Assembly: GCF_014645515.1 (NCBI RefSeq)
Contig: NZ_BMLW01000006.1
Coordinates: forward strand, 266,099-330,098
DNA: 64,000 bases
Direction: 5' to 3'
From: Oceanobacillus neutriphilus
GTDB taxonomy: Bacteria > Bacillota > Bacilli > Bacillales > Amphibacillaceae
Shown piece by piece: positions 7,288 to 18,143 of this stretch. The notes beneath the pieces were generated by a model. The model searched no databases. It was not told the origin of the DNA and saw nothing but the letters and a program-made list of their open reading frames with translations. Positions within the stretch are counted from its first letter, which is position 1, and each line of letters starts with the position of its first letter. Position numbers and translations under genes: made by a program.

Positions 7288-8709
7288 ATGGATCAACAGT
7301 GCACACCATTAGCAGAACATTTACAAGCATTTGCAAAAAGCAATCCGGTCTCTTTCCATGTTCCCGGCCATAAACACGGTCAAATTTTTTCACCTGCATA
7401 TAAAGCAGATTTCCAACCAATGCTCCGCTGGGACGTAACAGAAATTACAGAGATGGATGATTTACACGCACCCACAGGTGTCATTGCAGAAGCAGAAAAA
7501 CTAGCTGCGGATTTTTTTAAGACAGAGCATACCTTCTTTCTTGTCGGTGGATCAACAGCTGGAAATCTGGCAATGATTCTTGCCACGTGTAAGCAGGGGG
7601 AGAAAATCCTTGTTCAACGTAATTGCCATAAGTCTGTGATGAATGGATTGGAGTTAGCTGGAGCAAAGCCTGTCTTTCTGGCACCGGAATGGGACGATGA
7701 CGTTAAAAGATATACAAGTCCAAGCTATGAAACTGTGGAATCAGCAATAGAGCAGCATCCAGATGCGCAGGCGTTAGTACTTACTTACCCGGACTATTTT
7801 GGACAGACCTATAATCTTAAAAAAATGATTGATAAAGCACATCAATATAATATCCCCGTGTTAGTCGATGAAGCACATGGGGTTCATTTTGCATTGGGAG
7901 ATCCTTTCCCGGCTTCAGCAATTCAATTAGGGGCTGATGCGGTTGTTCACTCTGCACACAAGATGGCTCCGGCAATGACAATGGCTTCCTATTTACACAT
8001 TGTAACGCAGCGTGTTGATCAGTCCCGGATTGCTCATTATTTACAAGTTATCCAGTCGAGCAGTCCCTCGTATATATTGATGGCTTCTTTAGATATAGCG
8101 AGACATTTTTTAGCAACTTATTCAAAAGAAGAACGAATAAAAATGATAAAAAGTGTCGAATATGTGAAGACTTTATTTGTATCCTTTCCTTTTTGGGAAT
8201 TTGTTCCCTCTGATGATCCATTGAAGCTGACGTTCCACGTGAAACATTCTTTTTCGACAAAGTCCGTTGTGAACTCACTCGAAAAAGCAGGAATTTTTCC
8301 GGAGCTTGCTACAGAGGAGCAAATTTTATTTGTCCATGGACTTGCATCGTTTGAACAAATTGAAATGTTAGAAAAAAGGTTGAAAACAATAGAGCATCCA
8401 TTAAAAAAATCAGTAAATCGTGCTACAATAGAGAGGATAAATCTTTTCCCTGATAAGATTCAGGAATTAGATTTGTCTTATCAGGAAATGAACAATTATA
8501 CAACGTATCTGATCCCGATGAAGGAAAGCATAGGAGAAATAGCTGCTGAGGCAATTATACCTTATCCGCCTGGGATTCCGATTCTTTTAAAAGGAGAAAG
8601 AATTAAACAGGCGCATATAGCACACTTAGAAAAATTAGTAGAGCAGGGTGTCAGGATTCAGCATAGGGACTCGGGGTTACGCATATATAGGAATAAAGGG
8701 GAACGATGA
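7288..8709 (+). CDS. yaaO: PLP-dependent Orn/Lys/Arg decarboxylase family protein
   Basis: Fold-type I aminotransferase-like enzyme (473 aa) of the ornithine/lysine/arginine decarboxylase group, without the N-terminal receiver-like wing of the large enterobacterial enzymes. Features: FHVPGHKHG near residue 23, the cofactor-contact segment [18 protein letters not shown], and the Schiff-base Lys225 in [12 protein letters not shown]. The shorter C-terminal domain (about 375-473) contains [12 protein letters not shown]. Substrate is not certain: arginine, lysine or ornithine are all possible, giving polyamine or cadaverine. It overlaps tmk by four bases (ATGA), so the two are translationally coupled, as in B. 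subtilis yaaO-tmk. Confidence 0.88.
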   Translation: MDQQCTPLAEHLQAFAKSNPVSFHVPGHKHGQIFSPAYKADFQPMLRWDVTEITEMDDLHAPTGVIAEAEKLAADFFKTEHTFFLVGGSTAGNLAMILATCKQGEKILVQRNCHKSVMNGLELAGAKPVFLAPEWDDDVKRYTSPSYETVESAIEQHPDAQALVLTYPDYFGQTYNLKKMIDKAHQYNIPVLVDEAHGVHFALGDPFPASAIQLGADAVVHSAHKMAPAMTMASYLHIVTQRVDQSRIAHYLQVIQSSSPSYILMASLDIARHFLATYSKEERIKMIKSVEYVKTLFVSFPFWEFVPSDDPLKLTFHVKHSFSTKSVVNSLEKAGIFPELATEEQILFVHGLASFEQIEMLEKRLKTIEHPLKKSVNRATIERINLFPDKIQELDLSYQEMNNYTTYLIPMKESIGEIAAEAIIPYPPGIPILLKGERIKQAHIAHLEKLVEQGVRIQHRDSGLRIYRNKGER

Positions 8710-9341
8710 TGACAAATGGTTTGTTTATAACATTTGAAGGTGGCGAGGGAGCCGGAAAGACCACCATTCTAAATCAGGTTTATGAAGAGCTTACAGGAAG
8801 AGGAATGGAGGTTATCAAGACAAGAGAGCCGGGCGGTATTCGTATCTCCGAAAAGATTAGAGATATTATTCATGATCCTCTTCATCTTGAGATGGAGGAA
8901 AGAACAGAAGCATTATTATACGCAGCAGCAAGAAGACAGCATCTTGTAGAAAAGGTTTTCCCTGCATTAGAAAAGGGAAAAATAGTATTATGTGATCGTT
9001 TTGTGGACAGCAGTCTGGTTTATCAGGGCTATGCAAGAGGCATCGGCGTGGATGAAGTATTTGCTATTAATCAATTTGTAATTCAGGATTGCATGCCGGA
9101 TATTACGCTCTTTTTTGATATTGATCCTAAAAAAGGACTGGAGCGCATTTCGGCGAATGCTGAAAGAGAGAAAAATCGTCTGGATTTAGAAACGATTGAA
9201 TTTCACGAGAAAGTCTATGAAGGCTATCAGTTAATCAAGTCTCGTTTCCCGGATCGTTTTCAAACCGTGAATGCTGACCGTACACGTGAGGCCGTCTATG
9301 CAGATGTGCTGGAAAGAATTATTACTTTTTTAAATAAATAA
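8706..9341 (+). CDS. tmk: Thymidylate kinase
   Basis: Phosphorylates dTMP to dTDP with ATP. The 211-aa protein has the P-loop [11 protein letters not shown] (10-20), the DR motif [19 protein letters not shown], and the lid arginines in REKNRLD. The family P-loop usually reads GxDGAGK(T/S) or [16 protein letters not shown] here is a minor variant. Two adjacent ATGs (8706, 8709) follow AAAGGGGAA; the first overlaps the stop of the decarboxylase gene. Downstream darA, yaaR, holB and ricT follow closely, making tmk part of a nucleotide/replication operon. Confidence 0.97.
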   Translation: MMTNGLFITFEGGEGAGKTTILNQVYEELTGRGMEVIKTREPGGIRISEKIRDIIHDPLHLEMEERTEALLYAAARRQHLVEKVFPALEKGKIVLCDRFVDSSLVYQGYARGIGVDEVFAINQFVIQDCMPDITLFFDIDPKKGLERISANAEREKNRLDLETIEFHEKVYEGYQLIKSRFPDRFQTVNADRTREAVYADVLERIITFLNK

Positions 9342-9356
9342 GTCAAAAGGGGCTGA

Positions 9357-9692
<336 letters not shown>

Positions 9693-9726
9693 AAACATAT
9701 TTTAATCAAGCCGGAGGGGGAGAACA

Positions 9727-10158
9727 ATGAAAATTTCAAGTGATATATTAGCACCAAGAGATGGCAATCTGAAGCGGCCTTCGCAGACAAATAATGCTTC
9801 TTTTCAAAATCTTGTTCAAACCCAATCGGAACAGCTGAAAACACAGGAATTCACACAAATGGTGAAGCAGATTACGGAGCAGGGGGATAAACTGAGCCGG
9901 TACCGCTCCTTTCGTGAGTTAGTCAAATTTAAACGGATGGTAAAAGGATTTCTGGAAAAAGCGACATCAGAAGGGTATCTTCTGGAGAAAAAACAAAGCT
10001 TCGGCATGCAGGGAAGCAGACAATTATCGACAGTGAAGATAATTGATGAAAAAATTGCCCGATTAGCAGAAGACTTAATGGATGAAGAAAAGAAAACCAT
10101 TGATATTCTCGGCTTAATTGGAGAAATTAAGGGTTTGTTAGTTAATATTTATACATGA
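9727..10158 (+). CDS. yaaR: YaaR family protein (DUF327)
   Basis: A 143-aa, mainly helical protein with no membrane segment or catalytic motif. A conserved block FRELVKFKRMVKGFLEKAT...GYLLEKKQSF identifies the YaaR/DUF327 family found between darA and holB in Bacillaceae. A good ribosome site (GGAGGGGGAG) precedes the ATG. Function is not established. A hairpin (GCTAAGC...GGCTTAGC, 10158-10189) with a weak T run follows the stop codon and may lower transcription into holB. Confidence 0.85.
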   Translation: MKISSDILAPRDGNLKRPSQTNNASFQNLVQTQSEQLKTQEFTQMVKQITEQGDKLSRYRSFRELVKFKRMVKGFLEKATSEGYLLEKKQSFGMQGSRQLSTVKIIDEKIARLAEDLMDEEKKTIDILGLIGEIKGLLVNIYT

Positions 10159-10245
10159 GCTAAGCTCTTTAGAAGAAGGGGCTTAGCCTTTCATAGAGTT
10201 GATAGAATAGGTGTTTTTAAGCTCATCTTTAAAGGTGGAAGTAAA

Positions 10246-11238
10246 ATGATGAAGACATGGGAAGAGATTGAAAAAATACAGCCTGTAGCAAGTAGGACTA
10301 TTATTAATAGTATCAAGAAAAATCGTATCTCCCATGCCTATTTATTCCAGGGAGATAGAGGAACCGGCAAAAAGGAAATGGCATTACTCCTTGCAAAATA
10401 TTTATTTTGCATGAATCGGCAGGGAGAAAATCCGTGTAACAGCTGTATCAACTGTCAGCGAATTGACTCCGGAAATCATCCGGATATGCATTGGATTGAG
10501 CCGGATGGTGCCTCTATCAAAATAGAACAGGTACGCAATCTGCAGAAGGAATTTACGTATTCAGGACTGGAATCAAACCGGAAAGTTTATATTATTAAGG
10601 ATGCGGATACATTAACAGTCAATGCAGCCAACCGGTTATTAAAATTTTTAGAGGAGCCGAGCGTAGAGACAACTGCGATGATGCTCACAGAGAATGGTCA
10701 TGCGATGCTGTCTACTATCCGGTCACGCTGTCAGATTATTGATCTGCAGCCTCTTTCTCCAGGTATATTACAGGAGAGACTGCAGAAAGAGGGCTTAAGT
10801 GAGACAGATGCTAAACTTTTAAGTGTACTGACAAACAGTCTGACAGAAGCCCTTGAACTTGCCCAAGATGATTGGTTTGCAGGTGCGAGAAAAATAGTGA
10901 TACAATGGGTAGAAATGTATGCTACACAACCTGAGGATATTTACACATATATTCATCAAAATTGGATACCTCATTTTAAAGATAGAGATAATCAAGAACG
11001 AGGTCTGGACTTATTAATACTAGGATTTAAAGATATCTTACACCAACATATATATACAGACGCCAATACGATACTGTTATCTAATGATCCATCTAAATTA
11101 GAAAAGATGGTCATTACTTTTTCTCAAGCCCAGCTGTTAACAATCTTAAATCAGATTTTAATGGCAAAAAGAAAATTAAAGGCAAATGTTCAGCCAACAT
11201 TGGTTATTGAACAACTAGCGCTTCAAATACAGAGGTGA
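10246..11238 (+). CDS. holB: DNA polymerase III delta' subunit
   Basis: Clamp-loader stator subunit, 330 aa, paralogous to the N-terminal half of DnaX. It retains SHAYLFQGDRGTGKKEMA (29-46) where the Walker A threonine is replaced by Lys43, as expected for the non-hydrolysing delta' subunit, and a zinc site at Cys55, Cys64, Cys67, Cys70. Residues SRCQII near 165 correspond to the SRC motif that contacts ATP in the neighbouring gamma subunit. Tandem ATGs (10246, 10249) follow AAGGTGGAAG; either may start. ricT begins four bases after the stop, so the two are probably coupled. Confidence 0.95.
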   Translation: MMKTWEEIEKIQPVASRTIINSIKKNRISHAYLFQGDRGTGKKEMALLLAKYLFCMNRQGENPCNSCINCQRIDSGNHPDMHWIEPDGASIKIEQVRNLQKEFTYSGLESNRKVYIIKDADTLTVNAANRLLKFLEEPSVETTAMMLTENGHAMLSTIRSRCQIIDLQPLSPGILQERLQKEGLSETDAKLLSVLTNSLTEALELAQDDWFAGARKIVIQWVEMYATQPEDIYTYIHQNWIPHFKDRDNQERGLDLLILGFKDILHQHIYTDANTILLSNDPSKLEKMVITFSQAQLLTILNQILMAKRKLKANVQPTLVIEQLALQIQR

Positions 11239-11242
11239 AAAA

Positions 11243-12070
11243 ATGTTAGAAGTTATTGGCGTACGATTTAAGAAAGCTGGTAAAATCTACTACTTCGATC
11301 CAGATTCTTATCCTGTAACTCCAGATAGCTATGTGATTGTGGAGACGGTAAGAGGGATAGAATTTGGGAAAGTAGTCATCACGGAAAAGCAGGTGGATGA
11401 AGAAGATGTAGTTTTACCTTTAAAGAAAGTAATACGGGTCGCTGGAGAAAAGGATAAGCGAACCGTTGTAGAGAATCAGGAACAGGCAAAAAAAGCCTTT
11501 GACGTATGTACCACAAAAATTAATCAACATAAGCTGGATATGAATCTGGTAGATGTAGAATATACTTTTGACCGCAATAAAATTATTTTCTATTTTACAG
11601 CTGATGGAAGAGTAGACTTCCGGAATCTTGTAAAGGATCTCGCATCTATGTTCAAAACACGTATTGAACTAAGACAAATCGGGGTTAGGGATGAAGCTAA
11701 AATGCTGGGCGGAATTGGTCCATGCGGCCGTATGCTCTGCTGCTCCACCTTCTTGGGAGACTTTGAACCGGTGTCTATCAAAATGGCAAAGGATCAAAAT
11801 CTTTCTTTAAATCCGGCAAAAATATCCGGACTATGCGGAAGGTTAATGTGCTGCTTAAAATATGAAAATGATGCCTACGAAACAGCAAAAAGAGATTTAC
11901 CTGACATCGGAGAAACATTGCCGACACCTCACGGAAAAGGGAAAGTTGTCGGTTTAAATATATTAGAAAAAATGATTCAAATTGAGCTCTTAGATAAAGA
12001 ACGTGTTGTGGAGTATACATTAGATGAATTAATTGAAGAAGGAATTGTAATGAGTGTTCAAAAGGGCTGA
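11243..12070 (+). CDS. ricT: RicT (YaaT), iron-sulfur subunit of the RicAFT complex with PSP1 domain
   Basis: Member of the RicA-RicF-RicT complex that assists RNase Y messenger maturation and promotes Spo0A phosphorylation, competence and biofilm formation. The 275-aa protein is a PSP1-domain protein with two cysteine triplets, Cys161/Cys166/Cys167 (CGRMLCC) and Cys198/Cys203/Cys204 (CGRLMCC), ligands for [4Fe-4S] clusters. The last codons (SVQKG-stop) come from the terminal repeat TGTTCAAAAGGGC of an intergenic element that begins at 12055, so this element has replaced the native 3' end without changing the usual length. The start follows GAGGTGAAAAA, four bases after holB. Confidence 0.95.
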   Translation: MLEVIGVRFKKAGKIYYFDPDSYPVTPDSYVIVETVRGIEFGKVVITEKQVDEEDVVLPLKKVIRVAGEKDKRTVVENQEQAKKAFDVCTTKINQHKLDMNLVDVEYTFDRNKIIFYFTADGRVDFRNLVKDLASMFKTRIELRQIGVRDEAKMLGGIGPCGRMLCCSTFLGDFEPVSIKMAKDQNLSLNPAKISGLCGRLMCCLKYENDAYETAKRDLPDIGETLPTPHGKGKVVGLNILEKMIQIELLDKERVVEYTLDELIEEGIVMSVQKG

Positions 12071-12234
12071 TAAAAAGGACCGAGAAGTTCGAGGCAGCGC
12101 AGTTTTGAGTAGCGGAACGTATGCAGATTAATACGTGAGCAACGGTTTTCATGGGGTGAGTAATCGCAACCCCCAACGGAGAAACAAGCTAACGAAGAAA
12201 TTCGATGTGTCATTTTTATTAGACATTTTGAACG
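12055..12234 (+). repeat. TGTTCAAAAA-type structured intergenic element, copy 1
   Basis: 180 bp. Left end TGTTCAAAAGGGCTGATAAA with GGACCGAGAAGTTCGAGGC, right end GTCATTTTTATTAGACATTT then TGAACG: imperfect terminal inverted repeats. The interior has the ATACGTGAG segment and a GGGGTGAGTAATCGCAACCCC hairpin shared with copy 2. Same length and orientation as copy 2. It overlaps the last five codons and the stop of ricT, and its right end lies 27 bases before the yabA ribosome site. It is the most diverged copy. Confidence 0.8.
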
Positions 12235-12274
12235 TCATCTTGTAGCACAAGTCACAGAATAGAGGTGATCATTC

Positions 12275-12634
12275 TTGGGAAACAGAGAAATATTTGATCA
12301 AGTTTCCGATATGGAAAAGCAAATTGGTGAATTATATGAGCAGTTAGGTGATTTAAAAGGAAAGCTAAGTGATTTACTTGAAGAAAATCATCGGTTAGCT
12401 CACGAAAATCACCATTTGCGAAATCACCTAGATAAATTTACAGAGGAATCTGTGGAAAACCAGGAAGAAAAAGGCGATTCTAAACAACAAAAAGGCATCT
12501 TTCCAGGAGAAGGCTATGATAATTTAGCCCGACTGTATGAAGAAGGTTTCCATATATGCAGTTTAGAATTCGGCAGTCCGAGAAGAAATGAAGATTGTAT
12601 TTTCTGCTTGGACTTCTTTGATAAGACAAAATAA
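12275..12634 (+). CDS. yabA: Replication initiation control protein YabA
   Basis: Negative regulator of initiation that bridges DnaA and DnaN. The 119-aa protein has an N-terminal coiled coil (about 1-65, leucine heptads around [16 protein letters not shown]) for tetramer formation, a polar linker, and a C-terminal zinc domain with His93, Cys95, Cys108 and Cys111. The only start that matches homologs and the ribosome site AGAGGTGAT is TTG at 12275. In B. subtilis it follows ricT directly; here the 205 bases between are mostly the first repeat element. A terminator follows the stop. Confidence 0.95.
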   Translation: MGNREIFDQVSDMEKQIGELYEQLGDLKGKLSDLLEENHRLAHENHHLRNHLDKFTEESVENQEEKGDSKQQKGIFPGEGYDNLARLYEEGFHICSLEFGSPRRNEDCIFCLDFFDKTK

Positions 12635-12650
12635 GTGTATCGTATTGGGT

Positions 12651-12679
12651 GCTGTCTTCTTAGGGAGGCAGCTCTTTTT
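12651..12679 (+). terminator. Terminator of yabA
   Basis: GCTGTCT-TCTTAGGG-AGGCAGC followed by TCTTTTTA. Confidence 0.75.
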
Positions 12680-12698
12680 ATGATAAAATTTAAGTGCG

Positions 12699-12878
12699 TG
12701 TTCAAAAAGGCCGATAAATAGGACCAAGAAGTTCAAGGCGATGAGCTTTTTACGAACGGAGCGTATGCTTTATAATACGTGAGTAACGCTCTTGGTGGGG
12801 CGAGTAATCGCAGTCCCATCGGAAAAAGCTCGTCAACGAAGAAATTCGCCGTGTCATCTTTATTGGACTTTTTGAACA
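12699..12878 (+). repeat. TGTTCAAAAA-type structured intergenic element, copy 2
   Basis: 180 bp between yabA and trmN6. Left end TGTTCAAAAAGGCCGATAAA then TAGGACCAAGAAGTTCAAGG; right end GAATTTCGC... on the other strand, finishing ATTGGACTTTTTGAACA. Inside, GAGCTTTTT / AAAAAGCTC closes a long stem that contains TTATAATACGTGAGTAACGC and a GGGGCGA-GTAA-TCGCAGTCCC hairpin. Copy 1 is parallel; copies 3-5 are inverted relative to it. Confidence 0.88.
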
Positions 12879-12914
12879 TCCTCTTTAATGAGAAGATGAG
12901 GATGTGATTAACCT

Positions 12915-13655
12915 ATGGTCAATTTATATGATGATGAGCGCCTGGATTATTTGCTGGCAGATGAAACGATGAAAATTATACAAAGTCCGACTGCTTTTGC
13001 TTTTTCATTGGATGCTGTATTATTAGCTCATTTTAGTTCAATCCCTAAAAAAAGAGGAAAGATTCTTGATTTATGTACGGGAAATGGTGTCATTCCTTTA
13101 CTGCTTTCTAAAAGGACAAGTGCTGAAATAATTGGTGTTGAGATTCAACAACGAATTTTTCAGATGGCTCAACGAAATGTCACTTTAAATGATTTAAGTC
13201 ATCAATTACGAATGGTTCATGGAGATCTGAAGGAGATGCAGACAACTCTTGATCAAAGCTCATTTGATATGGTTACTGTTAACCCGCCATATTTTAAAAC
13301 ACCATCAGCTTCGGAGCATAATCAAAATGAATACCTTACTATTGCCAGACATGAACTTTACTGCTCATTGGAGGATGTTGTGAAAGCCTGTAAGCTTTAT
13401 GTCAGACCAGGCGGAAAAGTTGCTATGGTGCATCGCCCCGGGCGTTTAGTTGATATCATAGAACAATTTAGAAAGTATCGTATTGAACCGAAGCGTATAC
13501 AATTTGTTTATCCAAAACAGGGAAAGGAAGCGAATATGCTCTTAGTTGAGGGGATTCGTGATGGAAAGGCGGATGTGAAGATTCTGCCGCCATTCTATAT
13601 TTATGAACACGACGGTTCTTATACAAAACAGGCAAAGGAAGTTATATATGGGTAG
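12915..13655 (+). CDS. yabB: tRNA1(Val) adenine-N6 methyltransferase family protein (YabB)
   Basis: SAM-dependent N6-adenine methyltransferase, 246 aa, Rossmann fold. ILDLCTGNGVIPLLLS is motif I for AdoMet binding, and Asn123-Pro-Pro-Tyr-Phe127 is the NPPY motif of N6-adenine methyltransferases. By family it methylates A37 of tRNA1(Val) as E. coli TrmN6; the substrate in Bacillaceae is assumed. Start ATG is preceded by GAGGATGTGAT. It overlaps yazA by eight bases and is followed by rsmI, giving a compact three-gene RNA/DNA modification unit. Confidence 0.9.
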   Translation: MVNLYDDERLDYLLADETMKIIQSPTAFAFSLDAVLLAHFSSIPKKRGKILDLCTGNGVIPLLLSKRTSAEIIGVEIQQRIFQMAQRNVTLNDLSHQLRMVHGDLKEMQTTLDQSSFDMVTVNPPYFKTPSASEHNQNEYLTIARHELYCSLEDVVKACKLYVRPGGKVAMVHRPGRLVDIIEQFRKYRIEPKRIQFVYPKQGKEANMLLVEGIRDGKADVKILPPFYIYEHDGSYTKQAKEVIYG

Positions 13656-13923
13656 CGGAGAACACTTGGTATATGTTTTAAAATGTCATGATGGGACATT
13701 ATATACAGGATATACAAATGATTTAAAGCATCGGCTTCGTATGCACGAAGAAGGAAAAGGGGCAAAATATACAAGAGGCAGAGGCCCATTTGAAATTATC
13801 TATACATATAAATTTGAAAATAAATCAGATGCTATGCGTGAGGAGTATAGAATAAAAAAATTATCCCGCGGGGAGAAACTGGCACTGATCCAGGCCAATA
13901 AGAAAGGAACGTGCAATGAATGA
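13648..13923 (+). CDS. yazA: GIY-YIG nuclease-domain protein YazA
   Basis: A 91-aa single-domain protein of the UPF0213/GIY-YIG family. YVLKCHDGTLYTGYTNDLKHRL carries the GIY-YIG-like YVL...YTG pair and the catalytic-type Arg, and Glu in REEYRIKKLSRGEK is the expected metal-ligand region. The ATG at 13648 is inside the end of yabB and follows AAAGGAAG; longer in-frame starts upstream lie deep in yabB and are rejected. Exact role is unknown; related small proteins are DNA-structure nucleases. It overlaps rsmI by four bases (ATGA). Confidence 0.9.
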   Translation: MGSGEHLVYVLKCHDGTLYTGYTNDLKHRLRMHEEGKGAKYTRGRGPFEIIYTYKFENKSDAMREEYRIKKLSRGEKLALIQANKKGTCNE

Positions 13924-14801
13924 ATATCCAAAATAGCTATCAGCCTGAGGAGCATGCAGCATTATACGTTGTACCAACACCTATCGGAAACCTGGAGGAT
14001 ATGACTTTTCGGGCTATCCGGATTTTAAAGGAATGTAAGCTGATTGCCGCAGAGGACACCAGAAATACGAAAAAGCTGCTTCATTATTTTGAGATTCATA
14101 CACCTCTTATCAGCTATCATGAACATAACCATCAAGAAAGAGAAAAGCAGCTTTTAGATAAGATCCGGGATGGTGAATCAATAGCTGTTGTGAGTGATGC
14201 TGGAATGCCTGCAATTTCTGATCCTGGTTCAGAGCTGGTTCAGGCAGCTATCAGAGAGGGCCTGGATGTCATTGTTTTACCGGGAGCAAATGCAGCACTT
14301 GTTGCACTGGTCGGATCTGGTTTACCCGCACAATCTTTTACATTTTACGGTTTTCTTCCCAGGAAGAAAAAAGATAAGAAAGAAACACTTGAGAAATTGA
14401 AAAATTTGAATTCTACTTTAATTTTTTATGAATCTCCTTATCGTATAAAGGATACTTTGGAAACCATGGAGGGTACTTTAGGTAATAGGCAAGCGGCTAT
14501 AGGTAGAGAAATCTCTAAGAAATTTGAAGAATTTGTTAGAGGAACCATAGAAGAACTTTTTTCATGGAGTAAGAAAAACGAAATGCGTGGAGAGTTTGTG
14601 ATTGTCATAGAAGGACAAACGGAGACATCTTTCGACAATATTCAACAGGAATCGAGCTGGTGGGAAGCTTTATCCGTGAAAGAACATGTAGAAGCATTAA
14701 TGAAAAATGATAATTTATCCAGTAAGGAAGCAATTAAGCAGGCGGCAATGGAACGAAAATTGCCAAAAAGAGAAGTCTATCAGAGTTACCATATTGATTA
14801 G
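13920..14801 (+). CDS. rsmI: 16S rRNA 2'-O-ribose C1402 methyltransferase RsmI
   Basis: Tetrapyrrole-methylase-fold enzyme (293 aa) that methylates the ribose of C1402 in 16S rRNA. Typical marks are YVVPTPIGNLEDMTFRAI (16-33), AAEDTRNTKKLLHYF, VVSDAGMPAISDPG (the AdoMet loop), and LPGANA. Start ATG is coupled to yazA with AAAGGAACG upstream. Order yabB-yazA-rsmI-abrB(-) is exactly that of B. subtilis. A perfect bidirectional terminator separates it from the convergent abrB gene. Confidence 0.96.
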   Translation: MNIQNSYQPEEHAALYVVPTPIGNLEDMTFRAIRILKECKLIAAEDTRNTKKLLHYFEIHTPLISYHEHNHQEREKQLLDKIRDGESIAVVSDAGMPAISDPGSELVQAAIREGLDVIVLPGANAALVALVGSGLPAQSFTFYGFLPRKKKDKKETLEKLKNLNSTLIFYESPYRIKDTLETMEGTLGNRQAAIGREISKKFEEFVRGTIEELFSWSKKNEMRGEFVIVIEGQTETSFDNIQQESSWWEALSVKEHVEALMKNDNLSSKEAIKQAAMERKLPKREVYQSYHID

Positions 14802-14825
14802 CAGCTTCCATAATGTTAACGAAGA

Positions 14826-14872
14826 CGAAAAAGGGATGATCTCTGTACATAGAAGAGATCATCCCTTTTTCG
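14826..14872. terminator. Bidirectional terminator between rsmI and abrB
   Basis: Perfect 19-bp stem CGAAAAAGGGATGATCTCT and its complement around a nine-base loop, A-rich on one side and T-rich on the other, so it can end transcripts from both convergent genes. Confidence 0.92.
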
Positions 14873-14887
14873 CCTTTTAAACAGCTA

Positions 14888-15163
14888 TTATTTAAAACGG
14901 TTTTGAATTTCTTCCAGCAAAATTTTAGCGCCTTCAGGGCTTAAAATAAGGTTTCCGTCAGCTAAAGTCTGGTTCTCATCCGTTAATTCCCCAGTAATCT
15001 GACAAGTCATGTTTGGACGATATTTCTTCAATACAATGCGATCGTTATCGACGTAGATTTCCATTGTATCCTTTTCTTTAATATCCAGTGTACGGCGTAA
15101 TTCGATAGGAATAACCACGCGGCCAAGTTCGTCAACTTTACGTACAATACCAGTAGATTTCAT
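14888..15163 (-). CDS. abrB: Transition-state regulator AbrB
   Basis: DNA-binding repressor of post-exponential genes. The first 50 residues (MKSTGIVRKVDELGRVVIPIELRRTLDI) are the swapped-hairpin AbrB fold with the conserved DNA-contact arginines; the C-terminal half (PNMTCQITGELTDEN...) mediates tetramerisation. 91 aa compared with 94-96 in B. subtilis. It reads leftward, divergent from metG, with GGGGGA upstream of the ATG. A sigma-A promoter lies at 15282-15310 and a Spo0A-box-like CGACGAA just downstream of it on the same strand, in the place where B. subtilis has its repressing 0A boxes. Confidence 0.96.
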   Translation of the reverse strand: MKSTGIVRKVDELGRVVIPIELRRTLDIKEKDTMEIYVDNDRIVLKKYRPNMTCQITGELTDENQTLADGNLILSPEGAKILLEEIQNRFK

Positions 15164-15260
15164 TTCTTCATTCCCCCAAAAGTAGATTTAGTAGAGTTTT
15201 TCCGAATAAACGAAGGGTACATTTTTCAAATAATGAGATAAATTGAAAAAAATGTCGCTG

Positions 15261-15310
15261 TTCGTCGTTGTTAATAACATTAGAATAGCAACAATATTTG
15301 GTATTGTCAA
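15261..15310 (-). promoter_or_regulatory. abrB promoter with 0A-box-like site
   Basis: On the minus strand TTGACA (15310-15305), 17 bases, TATTCT (15287-15282). Downstream, CGACGAA (15267-15261) differs by one base from TGACGAA, one of the 0A boxes of B. subtilis abrB. Confidence 0.7.
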
Positions 15311-15560
15311 TACAATTTTACTGTAAAAGGAAAAGTTTTATCTCTTTTTTATAAATATTCAGCTTTTTGTTAAATTTCTATCGTTGTAAAGTAAGAAAGT
15401 ATCATCTTTTGTGAATTAATTTCTAAGGATATTGATATTTTTTCCTTGTATGGAAGGAAAAATATCTGCAGAAAATTCGCCATAAAACTAAATTATCCAT
15501 AAAGAACAAGTGAATAGGTACACAATTTGGCAAATTACGATATAATAGCTACAATGGAAG

Positions 15561-17756
<2,196 letters not shown>

Positions 17757-17833
17757 GCATCGGGCAATTTCTACAAAATATATGGTATAGGAGCTGTCAT
17801 CATGTCAGCTCCTTCCTTTTTCGATATAAGGGA

Positions 17834-18112
17834 GATCAAAAAGTCCAATAAAAATGACACTTCGAATTTCTATGTTGGCTTTTTTTTCGATGGGACTGGG
17901 ACTGCGATTACTCGCCCCACCAAAAGCGTTACTCACGTATCTAATAATATAGAGGATCTTCTGTTAAGACCGTCCACGTCCTGGGACTGCGATTACTCGT
18001 CCCACCGAAAACATTTGTGGACAACACAGAAGTCACCACAACCTGTGGAAACCCGTTCGAAAAAAAAAGCCGCCTTGAACTTCTTGGTCCTTTTCATCGC
18101 ACTTTTTGAATT
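17834..18112 (-). repeat. TGTTCAAAAA-type structured intergenic element, copy 3 (composite)
   Basis: About 279 bp between metG and tatD, inverted relative to copies 1-2. Outer ends ATCAAAAAGTCCAATAAAAA and CTTCTTGGTCCTTTTCATCG then CACTTTTTGAA. It contains both interior types: the GGGACTGCGATTACTCGCCCC hairpin module, and a three-hairpin module (CTTCTGT/ACAGAAG, GTCCAC/GTGGAC, CCACA/TGTGG). A second copy of the GGGACTGCGATTACTCG hairpin is placed inside the loop of the GTCCAC/GTGGAC helix. Ends are slightly decayed. Confidence 0.85.
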
Positions 18113-18143
18113 GCATTATAAGATCAAAAAAAGGATGGTTAAG

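Noticed and set aside
17802..18143. N-terminal extension of yabD reading through the repeat element, giving a 369-aa protein
   Set aside because: The extra 114 residues are translated from the structured repeat; homologs start at MLFDTH, and a ribosome site sits just before 18144.
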